A stretch of DNA of 5,618 nt from an uncultured Micrococcales bacterium (GTDB taxonomy: Bacteria; Actinomycetota; Actinomycetes; S36-B12; GCA-2699445), in contig CAIWTL010000275.1 in the NCBI GenBank assembly GCA_903915555.1, forward strand, positions 1 to 5,618. Reading direction: 5' to 3'. Below the pieces are notes generated by a model that saw only the letters and a list, made by a program, of their open reading frames with translations, searched no databases and was not told where the DNA came from. Position 1 is the first letter of the stretch; each line of letters begins with the position of its first letter. This document shows positions 1-5,618 of the stretch, piece by piece. A program made the translations under genes and the position numbers.

Positions 1-1544
1 GCCGGACCGGCGTCCGGGGCGAGCATGACGCCGCTGACCACCCACGGCGCCATCTCCAGGGCTGCCAGGGCCGCCGGTGCGGCCCACGCTGGACGGAACA
101 GTGCGGCGCGGACCCCGGTCACGGCGGCGGCGGCCAGCATCAGGAGCGCCCCGGCGGGGATGGGAAGGATCGCCACGAGGGCGACGACGGCCACGAGAGC
201 GAGCAACGACGACACCAGAAGCAGGGCGCCCGAGTGACCGCCGAGTGGGAGCCGCAGACCGAACGGTGCCGTATCGAGTTGTCGCACGATGAGTCCGGTG
301 GCGACCGGGCCCCCCGTCCACCGCCGGGTGCGCACCGCTCTCCCCAGGGATGCGTAGGCGAGGGACAACAGTCCCAGACCGAACATGAGCCACAGGGCCG
401 GCCCGGCTCCCAGGATCACTGCCGCCAGCGACAGGATCAGCCAGCGCTCGCCGATGGGGAGGAACAGCGCACGACGCAGGGTGGCCGCGCCCCCTCCGAC
501 ATCTGTCGGCACAGTGCCGCGGACACCGCCCGCGTTCTCGTCGACCGGGAGGAGGGGCCCGCGGGCGTCCGCAGCGGCCCAGCCACGCTGCACCTCCTCG
601 AACGTGTAGTCCGACAGGTGACGCACGGTCTGCAGGACGATCAGAGCGCCGGCGACCCACCACAGGGCTGCGACGCCGGAACCGATCGCGAGGCCGATGT
701 AGGCCGCGAACTCCTTGATGCGGTCGGTGACGGCGTCGAGCCACGCCCCGGTCCGACTGAACCGACCCGTCATCCGGGCCACCTCGCCGTCGGAGCAGTC
801 GACCACGAGGGATACCTGGAGGAGAACGGCCCCGACCAGGAGCGCTGCGCGCGACCCCTGCGCGAACGCGGCTGCGGCCAGCAGACCGATGACCAGCGAC
901 ATCACGGTGATGGAGTTGGGCGCCCAGCCCCGCCGCACGGCGAGTGACGTCAGCGGCTTGCTGAGCCGACGCAGGACTGCGATCGAATAGCCACTGTCTC
1001 CAGCGCGGTTGGCGCGCAGGAGACGGATCCGCTCCACTTCATCGCGGTCGGGCTGCGGGGGCGGTGGGCCACCGACCGACCAGGGATACGGATCGATGTC
1101 GACCGCACGCACGACGACGCCGCCGCGCACGAGGGCGCGGAGTACCCACGTGAAGGCGTCGCCGGCCCGAACCGATGCATCGGACAACTGGTCGGCGGCG
1201 CGGCGCAGTATCCCGGCAGCCGTTCGACGGTCGGCCGCAGCGATCCGCAGCCATCCCACCGCCCCGGTGCCGGAGGTGCCGGTCGAGCCGGAGGAGCCGG
1301 TCGACACATCCACGGAGAGGATCTGGCCGAATCCCGTGGCCACGGGGGTGGGGGCACCCGCAGCGGTCAGGGTGACGGTCCCGGGCCTGGTCGCGACGTC
1401 CTGCAGGGCCGGGTCCGCGACGACCGCCGCCGGACGCCGGACCACCACATCACCGGGCGGATCGTCCACGAGTCGCCGGGCCAGGCCGCGCAGCGCCTCC
1501 GGGGGTTCGACGCCGAGGACCACGGGTGGCGCAGGGACCGTCAT
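1..1544 (-). CDS. CDP-alcohol phosphotransferase family membrane protein, DUF5941-like C-terminus (partial at left edge)
   Basis: This membrane enzyme is predicted to transfer a phospho-alcohol from a CDP-activated donor to an acceptor alcohol. Its substrate is unknown. The frame stays open for 514 codons and runs off the left edge, so the C-terminus is missing. Residues 1-190 form a soluble, poorly recognisable N-terminal region, with a Ser/Thr/Gly repeat at 81-92. The catalytic signature is complete: D249-x2-D252-G253-x2-A256-R257-x8-G266-x3-D270-x3-D274. Hydrophobic segments flank it (about 211-229, 232-248, 280-305), and more follow after residue 368. The stretches VLQTVRHLSDYTFEEV (303-318) and LPIGERW (362-368) resemble, from memory, streptomycete CDP-alcohol phosphatidyltransferases carrying DUF5941; the tail from about residue 410 would be that domain. 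ATG at 1544 is the first in-frame start after the stop of the upstream gene, 9 bp away in the same frame. No Shine-Dalgarno is visible, so coupled translation is likely. Family assignment is firm; the DUF5941 assignment and pathway are less so. Confidence 0.9.
   Translation of the reverse strand, partial: MTVPAPPVVLGVEPPEALRGLARRLVDDPPGDVVVRRPAAVVADPALQDVATRPGTVTLTAAGAPTPVATGFGQILSVDVSTGSSGSTGTSGTGAVGWLRIAAADRRTAAGILRRAADQLSDASVRAGDAFTWVLRALVRGGVVVRAVDIDPYPWSVGGPPPPQPDRDEVERIRLLRANRAGDSGYSIAVLRRLSKPLTSLAVRRGWAPNSITVMSLVIGLLAAAAFAQGSRAALLVGAVLLQVSLVVDCSDGEVARMTGRFSRTGAWLDAVTDRIKEFAAYIGLAIGSGVAALWWVAGALIVLQTVRHLSDYTFEEVQRGWAAADARGPLLPVDENAGGVRGTVPTDVGGGAATLRRALFLPIGERWLILSLAAVILGAGPALWLMFGLGLLSLAYASLGRAVRTRRWTGGPVATGLIVRQLDTAPFGLRLPLGGHSGALLLVSSLLALVAVVALVAILPIPAGALLMLAAAAVTGVRAALFRPAWAAPAALAALEMAPWVVSGVMLAPDAGP
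1269..1304. repeat. Tandem duplication of an 18-bp unit inside the CDP-alcohol phosphotransferase gene
   Basis: Two adjacent 18-bp copies (1269-1286 and 1287-1304) differ at one base, t1277 versus a1295. The unit is a multiple of three, so the frame is kept. On the minus strand it encodes STGSSG followed by STGTSG (residues 81-92), a flexible Ser/Thr/Gly linker in the N-terminal region, well away from the catalytic motif. It is a short coding minisatellite and could vary in copy number between strains. Confidence 0.85.
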
Positions 1545-1553
1545 CCGACGACG

Positions 1554-2714
1554 TCAGGGGCGCTTCAGGAGCCCGCGGATGCGCCCGGCCCCGCTGGCGA
1601 CGGTGCCCCGCTGTCTGCCATTCGCCTTGGCGTCCGACTCCGCCTTGGCCTGCCGCTTGAGATCGCGCTGCGACGCCAGGAGCGCGCCGTTGACGGCGGC
1701 GACAGCGGTCGCCAGGTTGATCGTGGTCGGTTCGGGAACGGGACCGTCGACGTCCCACTTGCTGTCCGCGAGCGCCGAGACGTCACCGATCAGGACCGCG
1801 CGGGAGGCGCGGAGATCCTCGGCCTGTCGTCGGCCGATCTCCGAGGCCGCGTCCGCCGCCCACCGGGGCAGCGGGATCGGCTCGTCCGCGCCGGTGTCCG
1901 TCTTGTACATGGCGGGGAACGTGCCGAGCCGCACCAGTTTGCGGTAGGAATCCTTCGTCAAGCGGTCCTCGAGGTCCTCGTTCACACGTCGCAGGAGCTC
2001 CGCCTCAGCGAAGGACATCGAGCGGTTCGACCGGGTGTCGGGCCGCAGCTCGACGGTTCCCCGCGGAACGGTCAGGAGATCCTCGACCAACTCGAGGTTG
2101 CGCGTGGGGAAGTTCTTGTCCGAGACGGCGAGGATCACGTTCTCCTCACCCACCAGCGATCCCCACTTCCGCACCTGCGCCGGGAAATCGTTGCGACGCC
2201 AGAACTGGATCTCGGGGCTGCCGACGTTGTCGAACACCTGCTCGAGCCAGTCCTGGAACGGCTGGTGCATCCCCCGCTTGAGCAGCTGCTGCCACGTCGA
2301 GGCCAGCAGACCGGACAGGGAGCGGATCGTGATGAGTACCGTCACGGGGCGACCGGCACCCAGCCGCTCGACCACGTTCTTGGCCTCGTCGGGAGTGGCC
2401 CCGCACAGGTTCTCGCTGCTGACCAGGACGCGACCCTCATGGCCCTGTACGTCCTGTTCGAGGCGCTGCCACGGCCCGCCCGGACGGTTGGCGTTCATGA
2501 GCCCCAAGAGCGTCTTCCACTCCCAGGAGTACGGCCCGCGGTACAGGACCCCCTGCTCCACCAACTGTGGATCGGCGGCGCGCAGCGCCTCCTGGAGCGC
2601 GGTCGTCCCGGTCTTGAAAACGCCGACGTGGAGCAGGAGACCGTTGTCGGGGACGACGCTGCTGTCGGGGATGAGGTGGGGGGCCTGGGCGGGAGCCGAC
2701 GCCGAATTCTCCAC
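1554..2714 (-). CDS. Sulfotransferase-like P-loop protein (PAPS-dependent sulfotransferase superfamily)
   Basis: This 386-residue protein is predicted to move a sulfuryl group from PAPS to a glycan, lipid or other acceptor; the acceptor cannot be inferred. Near the N-terminus LHVGVFKTGTTALQ (28-41, K34) matches the 5'-phosphosulfate-binding loop of sulfotransferases. The segment VLVSSENL (96-103) resembles the strand after the loop in carbohydrate and lipid sulfotransferases. ITIRSLSGLLAST (128-140, with R131 and S139) resembles the 3'-phosphate-binding R...S motif. There is no signal peptide or membrane span, so it should be cytoplasmic. The C-terminus (about 345-386) is rich in K, R, A and Q and may be helical. 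The start is GTG at 2714, chosen because AGGAGG lies 5 nt upstream. The gene follows the secreted nuclease-like gene by 95 bp and precedes the CDP-alcohol phosphotransferase gene by 9 bp, so all three are probably one operon. Overall similarity to characterised sulfotransferases is limited to the motifs, so kinase-like or inactive alternatives remain possible. Confidence 0.75.
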   Translation of the reverse strand: MENSASAPAQAPHLIPDSSVVPDNGLLLHVGVFKTGTTALQEALRAADPQLVEQGVLYRGPYSWEWKTLLGLMNANRPGGPWQRLEQDVQGHEGRVLVSSENLCGATPDEAKNVVERLGAGRPVTVLITIRSLSGLLASTWQQLLKRGMHQPFQDWLEQVFDNVGSPEIQFWRRNDFPAQVRKWGSLVGEENVILAVSDKNFPTRNLELVEDLLTVPRGTVELRPDTRSNRSMSFAEAELLRRVNEDLEDRLTKDSYRKLVRLGTFPAMYKTDTGADEPIPLPRWAADAASEIGRRQAEDLRASRAVLIGDVSALADSKWDVDGPVPEPTTINLATAVAAVNGALLASQRDLKRQAKAESDAKANGRQRGTVASGAGRIRGLLKRP

Positions 2715-2809
2715 GATTTCCTCCTGGGGATGTCACCGTCCGGCACCGGCGAGGAGGCGGGCCACGGCCCTTTCACGGTATCAAGCGGCGCGATCGGCAC
2801 CCAAACAGC
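2715..2809 (-). other. 95-bp intergenic gap with two short inverted repeats, no convincing terminator
   Basis: This gap lies between the stop of the secreted nuclease-like gene and the GTG of the sulfotransferase-like gene. It holds two short GC-rich inverted repeats, GGGCC-AC-GGCCC at 2759-2770 and CCGG-CA-CCGG at 2740-2749. Neither has a downstream T-run on the minus strand, and loops of 2 nt are too tight for good hairpins. No clear -35/-10 pair is visible. The genes are therefore likely co-transcribed, perhaps with some attenuation. Confidence 0.45.
2719..2725 (-). promoter_or_regulatory. Ribosome binding site deciding the GTG start of the sulfotransferase-like gene
   Basis: Read on the minus strand, this is AGGAGGA, a near-perfect anti-16S match. 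It sits about 5 nt before GTG at 2714. It favours this GTG over other upstream or internal starts in overlapping frames. Confidence 0.85.
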
Positions 2810-4129
2810 TCAGCAGGACGTGGCACCCCAGGCGAAGCAGGTCACCCGCTGCGACTCGTGGGTCCGCAGCACGACCCGGGCGCCCTTGCCGAAGTTGGGG
2901 AGGATCGAGTTGTCGCGCCCCAGGTAGTGGTGCAGCCGCGACGCCCCACCGCGTCCGACGTGGACGGTCATGGTCTCTCCGGGCTGAACGACGGAACCGG
3001 CCGGGAACTCCAGGACCTCGCCCTCGCCGACCTCCAGAACGTGGTAGCTCAGGTCGATGGGCGTGCCACCGATCGGACGCAGCAGGATGACCTCGCTGTT
3101 GGGATCGAGATTCTCGTTGCCGTCGGGATCGTAGACAACGTTCATGTCGACGCTGCCCTGCAGTGGGTTGCTGCAGTTCAGCTGGCACGGGTAGAGGGTC
3201 CACGCCCGGAGATCCCCGTCCCTGTCCACGAGGTAGGCGCCCCCCATCTTGTAGCGGGAAACGTCCGGGTTGGTGAACGTGTCACCGACCTCGGGCTTCT
3301 CCGCCTGTTCGCCGCTGAAGCTGGCCCGGACGTTGCCCCAGTAGAAGTGGCCGTTACCGTCGGCCCCACTTCCCTGGTGGAGGATGACCTCGCCGCCGGG
3401 CTGGATCCTGGTCCCGGGCGGGAAACGGAACATCGCGTGCTTGGCGGTGCGCAGGGCGAAGCCCTGACCCAGATCCACCACGGAGGTGCCCACGTTCAGG
3501 ATGCGGGCGTACTTGCCGTTCGGGTTCTGCCGGTCGTTCCCGTCGGCGTTGTAATTGACCATCAACTTCAACTGGGCTTCCTGTGACGGTCCCACCCCAC
3601 AGGCGTCGGTGTCCCACAGCCCCACTCCGGCCGACGCCGCCTGCTGCGCTGTCACCCAGTACTTGTCCTGGTTGATCGTCTCGTTGCGCATGAGGTTGGG
3701 GAGTACGACGCCGGCGCGCAGCAACTCCTCCTGGACATCCTGACCCCGCGAGTTGAAAGCGAGGCGCAGCGGCCGTGGCTCGCTCTCCTTCTTGTTCGGT
3801 ACGCGCGAACTCTTGGATCGGGCCCGCACCGTCACGGCGGTCTTGCGCGGCAGCAGTTGACGCAGCAGCCTTTCGGCTTCGTCGGCATGGCACTCGCCAC
3901 GTTCCATGGCCTGGACCCCCGACAGGCGGATGCGGGCACGACTCGAGCCCTCGGCCGGGACGTCGCCGAGGAACGTGTCACCGTCGGTGACCCGCAGCAC
4001 CTTGCCCTTGCCGGTGTAGGCGTAGGCCGCCGTCCCGCCCGACCCCGCACCCGCCGGCACAGCGGCGACCGCCATCGACACCGCCACTCCGAGGGCGACC
4101 ACTCCCGCCACAGCCGTATGACCACGCAT
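2810..4129 (-). CDS. Secreted nuclease-like protein with two lamin-tail-like (LTD) domains
   Basis: This is a predicted exported protein of 439 residues. Residues 1-26 form a Sec signal peptide (MRGH, then an Ala/Val-rich core), with likely cleavage after VPA at 26. Residues 41-177 form a staphylococcal-nuclease-like (SNase/TNase) domain: VTDGDT (47-52), an RIRL strand (66-69), CHADEA (80-85) and a closing GLW (170-172). Where Staphylococcus nuclease has D40-T41-P42-E43, this protein reads Q73-A74-M75-E76, and the second catalytic arginine (R87) appears shifted or lost, so nuclease activity is doubtful. Residues about 188-318 and 328-439 are two lamin-tail-like beta-sandwich domains, each with a DGN motif and an FP-x-G-x3-QPG turn. 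The six cysteines (80, 177, 315, 319, 431, 439) suit disulfides outside the cell. An ATG at 4183 would add 18 residues, but 4129 has a good Shine-Dalgarno and gives a standard signal peptide. It leads the three-gene leftward run. Its substrate or ligand is unknown. Confidence 0.85.
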   Translation of the reverse strand: MRGHTAVAGVVALGVAVSMAVAAVPAGAGSGGTAAYAYTGKGKVLRVTDGDTFLGDVPAEGSSRARIRLSGVQAMERGECHADEAERLLRQLLPRKTAVTVRARSKSSRVPNKKESEPRPLRLAFNSRGQDVQEELLRAGVVLPNLMRNETINQDKYWVTAQQAASAGVGLWDTDACGVGPSQEAQLKLMVNYNADGNDRQNPNGKYARILNVGTSVVDLGQGFALRTAKHAMFRFPPGTRIQPGGEVILHQGSGADGNGHFYWGNVRASFSGEQAEKPEVGDTFTNPDVSRYKMGGAYLVDRDGDLRAWTLYPCQLNCSNPLQGSVDMNVVYDPDGNENLDPNSEVILLRPIGGTPIDLSYHVLEVGEGEVLEFPAGSVVQPGETMTVHVGRGGASRLHHYLGRDNSILPNFGKGARVVLRTHESQRVTCFAWGATSC

Positions 4130-4134
4130 GAGAG

Positions 4135-4141
4135 TTCCTTC
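4135..4141 (-). promoter_or_regulatory. Ribosome binding site deciding the ATG 4129 start
   Basis: The minus strand reads GAAGGAA, with AAGGA 6 nt before ATG at 4129. The competing in-frame ATG at 4183 has only a GGGGA placed too close (3 nt), and its extra residues would put a charged extension before the signal peptide. The shorter start is preferred. Confidence 0.75.
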
Positions 4142-4203
4142 GGCACCCGCAGACGATTCCTTGAGCCTCTCCCGGGGCTTCATCGGTCCCCGCGCCCGAC
4201 GGC

Positions 4204-4220
4204 GTGGTGTGACACACCGC
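4204..4220. promoter_or_regulatory. Palindrome, candidate operator in the divergent promoter region
   Basis: The core GGTGTG-A-CACACC (4206-4218) is a perfect inverted repeat around one central base. It extends outward by one G:T wobble and one G:C pair to 4204-4220. The one-base centre makes it a poor hairpin but a plausible binding site for a dimeric regulator. It lies 75 bp from the leftward start and 82 bp from the rightward start, so it could act on both genes. No regulator is encoded in the window. Confidence 0.35.
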
Positions 4221-4290
4221 CCATATCGCCGGTTCCCGCCTCCCGTTTCACGTTCGGACTCGCGGGTATCCTGACGCGTACCCGTCGTCC

Positions 4291-4295
4291 GGAGG
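4291..4295 (+). promoter_or_regulatory. Ribosome binding site of the TagF-like gene
   Basis: GGAGG lies 7 nt before GTG at 4303. The strength and spacing fix the GTG as the start codon. Confidence 0.85.
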
Positions 4296-4302
4296 TTCCC
4301 CC

Positions 4303-5618
4303 GTGAGTCCTGTCGCCAAGGCGCGCCGTACCGCGCGCCGACTGCGCCGGGCGCTCCCCGCCGAGCTGATGGCCGCCTGGCGGCGCGCGCCGGTCAGGCA
4401 GGACGTCGTCATGTACGAGTCGTTCGGGGGCAACGGCGTGCTGTGCAACCCCGAGGCCATCTTCCGGCATCTGCTGTCCGACCCCACCTACGCCGGGCTC
4501 ACCCACATCTGGGTCCTGAAGGACACCGACGCCCACCGCTCGATCCAAGACGAGTTCGCCGCCGACCGGCGGGTGAGGTTCGTCCGTCACCGTTCCGCGG
4601 CCTACGACCGCTACCTGGCCACTGCCGGGTACCTCATCAACAACGCCACGTTCCCGCCGCCCTTCAGCAAGCGACCCGGACAGGTCTACGTCAACACGTG
4701 GCACGGCACGCCGTTGAAGAAGATGGGCTACGGCATGCCGGACGGGGCCACCGGGACCCGCAACATCATCCGCAACTTCCTGGCCGCGGACTACCTGGTC
4801 AGCTCCGGGCCCTTCATGACCGAGAGCATGTACGCGCAGGACTACCGGCTGCGCAACATCTTCCGGGGCCGCATCCTCGAGGAGGGCCAACCCCGCACCG
4901 ACCGCTCACTGGCGCCCGGCGCCCGCGACGAGGCGGTCGCTGCTCTCGCCGTGTCGGGCATCGATGTCTCGGGGCGCAAGGTGATGCTGTACGCGCCCAC
5001 CTGGAAGGGCGACTCCTTCTACCGTCCCGCCGACACCTCCGCCGAGGTGGCCGAGGTGGTGCGGACGCTGCAGGATGCCGTGGGCCCGGAGTGGGTCGTG
5101 CTGGCCAAGGTGCACCAGGTCGTCTACGACGCCGCGGTGGAGTCGGGAAATCTTGCCGGGCGCCTCGTCGACAACGACATCCCCACCAACCTCACCCTGG
5201 CCGCCGCCGACGTCCTCGTGACCGACTACTCGAGCATCTTCTTCGACTACCTGTGTCTGGATCGGCCGATCCTGTTCCTCCTGACGGATCTCGAGGACTA
5301 CTCCACCAACCGCGGTCTGTACGAACCACCGGAACAACTGCCCGGCGGACAGGCACACGACCTGTCCGAGCTCGCGGCCCTGGCCGGGGCGCTCGCCCGC
5401 GGTGAGGATGAGTCCGCCGATGCGACGGTGCGACGCCATCAGTGGCGCGAGACCTACGCCCCGCTGGACGACGGGGGAGTCACCGCTCGCGTCGTGGACG
5501 CGGTGTTCGGCGGCGACCGTGACCGCTGCCTGATCGACATCTCCCGGGACGGCCGGGAGCGGTTGCTCGTCTACCTCGGCTCGATGAAGTCGAACGGCAT
5601 CACGACCTCCGGACTGAA
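4303..5618 (+). CDS. CDP-glycerol glycerophosphotransferase (TagF/TarF-like), probably fused to a C-terminal glycosyltransferase (partial at right edge)
   Basis: This gene encodes a predicted teichoic-acid-type polymerase or transferase that moves glycerol phosphate (or a related polyol phosphate) from its CDP-activated form onto a lipid-linked acceptor at the cytoplasmic face of the membrane. The 438 visible codons stay open to the right edge. A basic N-terminus (residues 5-34), which may touch the membrane, leads into the N-terminal GT-B lobe (VVMYESFGGNGVLCNP, 35-50). Family motifs follow: NTWHGTPLKKMG (131-142, H134), GQPRTD (195-200), YAPTWKG (230-236), AKVHQ (268-272, H271) and VTDYSSIFFDYL (306-317). 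H134 and H271 match the conserved histidines of the glycerophosphotransferase family. From about residue 408 the chain does not stop: ERLLVYLGSMKSNGITTSGL (419-438) resembles the start of the glycosyltransferase domain fused to such enzymes in other Gram-positives. It is transcribed away from the other three genes. The polyol and the acceptor are unknown. Confidence 0.92.
   Translation, partial: MSPVAKARRTARRLRRALPAELMAAWRRAPVRQDVVMYESFGGNGVLCNPEAIFRHLLSDPTYAGLTHIWVLKDTDAHRSIQDEFAADRRVRFVRHRSAAYDRYLATAGYLINNATFPPPFSKRPGQVYVNTWHGTPLKKMGYGMPDGATGTRNIIRNFLAADYLVSSGPFMTESMYAQDYRLRNIFRGRILEEGQPRTDRSLAPGARDEAVAALAVSGIDVSGRKVMLYAPTWKGDSFYRPADTSAEVAEVVRTLQDAVGPEWVVLAKVHQVVYDAAVESGNLAGRLVDNDIPTNLTLAAADVLVTDYSSIFFDYLCLDRPILFLLTDLEDYSTNRGLYEPPEQLPGGQAHDLSELAALAGALARGEDESADATVRRHQWRETYAPLDDGGVTARVVDAVFGGDRDRCLIDISRDGRERLLVYLGSMKSNGITTSGL

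Larger units (their letters stand above)
4130..4302. promoter_or_regulatory. Divergent intergenic control region
   Basis: These 173 bp separate the start codons of the leftward secreted-protein operon (4129) and the rightward TagF-like gene (4303), so promoters for both directions should lie here. For the rightward gene, TATCCT at 4267-4272 is a possible -10 element, but only a poor -35 (GTTTCA, 4245-4250, spacing 16) precedes it. For the leftward operon no strong sigma-70-type pair is visible. A compact palindrome sits at 4204-4220. The region's role is inferred from geometry; the individual promoter elements are weak. Confidence 0.6.

Noticed and set aside
234..947. Plus-strand ORF (237 codons) opposite the CDP-alcohol phosphotransferase gene
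   Set aside because: The product is full of Q, D, G, R and H without hydrophobic core patterns. The opposite strand encodes the exact catalytic signature and membrane helices here.
1009..1947. Long plus-strand ORF (312 codons) opposite the CDP-alcohol phosphotransferase and sulfotransferase-like genes
   Set aside because: Its product is Arg/Ser/Thr-rich with no domain, it spans two well-supported antisense genes and their junction, and it has no good ribosome binding site. It is a high-GC shadow.
2759..2770. GGGCC-AC-GGCCC inverted repeat as a transcription terminator after the secreted-protein gene
   Set aside because: The stem is 5 bp with a 2-nt loop, and no T-run follows on the minus strand; the genes look co-transcribed.
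2035..3090. Plus-strand ORF (351 codons) opposite the sulfotransferase-like and secreted-protein genes
   Set aside because: The composition is a typical antisense shadow (R, S, P, T-rich), with no recognisable motif. The minus-strand genes have clear domains and Shine-Dalgarno sites.
4211..4236. GGAAC-N18-GTC on the minus strand as an ECF sigma-factor promoter for the leftward operon
   Set aside because: The spacing is plausible, but both boxes are short and common in GC-rich DNA, and the -10-like box only partly matches known ECF consensus. It was not strong enough to list as a feature.
4180..4890. Minus-strand ORF (236 codons) opposite the TagF-like gene and reaching into the divergent region
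   Set aside because: It is antisense to clear TagF motifs, and its product is low-complexity V/G/R/H-rich with no domain.

Overview
The window comes from a very GC-rich genome. The G/C-loaded third codon positions, GTG starts, long antisense shadow ORFs and close resemblance to actinobacterial protein families point to an actinomycete (Actinomycetota). The genus cannot be fixed from the sequence. Nothing indicates a phage, insertion sequence, CRISPR array, tRNA or rRNA. This looks like chromosomal cell-envelope territory.

Layout. Three genes run leftward on the minus strand from a divergent control region at about 4130-4302. They are (a) 4129-2810, a secreted protein with a staphylococcal-nuclease-like domain followed by two lamin-tail-like (LTD) domains; (b) 2714-1554, a P-loop sulfotransferase-like protein; and (c) 1544-1, a multi-pass membrane CDP-alcohol phosphotransferase with the complete catalytic signature, cut by the left edge. 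A fourth gene runs rightward from 4303 and is cut by the right edge. It encodes a CDP-glycerol glycerophosphotransferase (TagF/TarF-like) domain, and the first residues of what looks like a fused glycosyltransferase follow it. The gaps are 95 bp between (a) and (b) and only 9 bp between (b) and (c). Genes (b) and (c) are in the same reading frame, and (c) has no Shine-Dalgarno sequence, so it is probably translated by coupling.

How the genes may work together. The TagF-like enzyme polymerises or transfers glycerol-phosphate-type units. The CDP-alcohol phosphotransferase moves a phospho-alcohol from a CDP-activated donor within the membrane. A sulfotransferase could decorate a glycan or lipid. 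Together they suggest a locus for an anionic wall or membrane glycopolymer (teichoic-acid-like), possibly sulfated. The secreted nuclease-LTD protein is the odd member. Its nuclease site looks altered, which suggests an extracellular binding or structural role rather than standard nuclease activity. The pathway assignment is inference from family membership and neighbourhood; no substrate can be read from the sequence.
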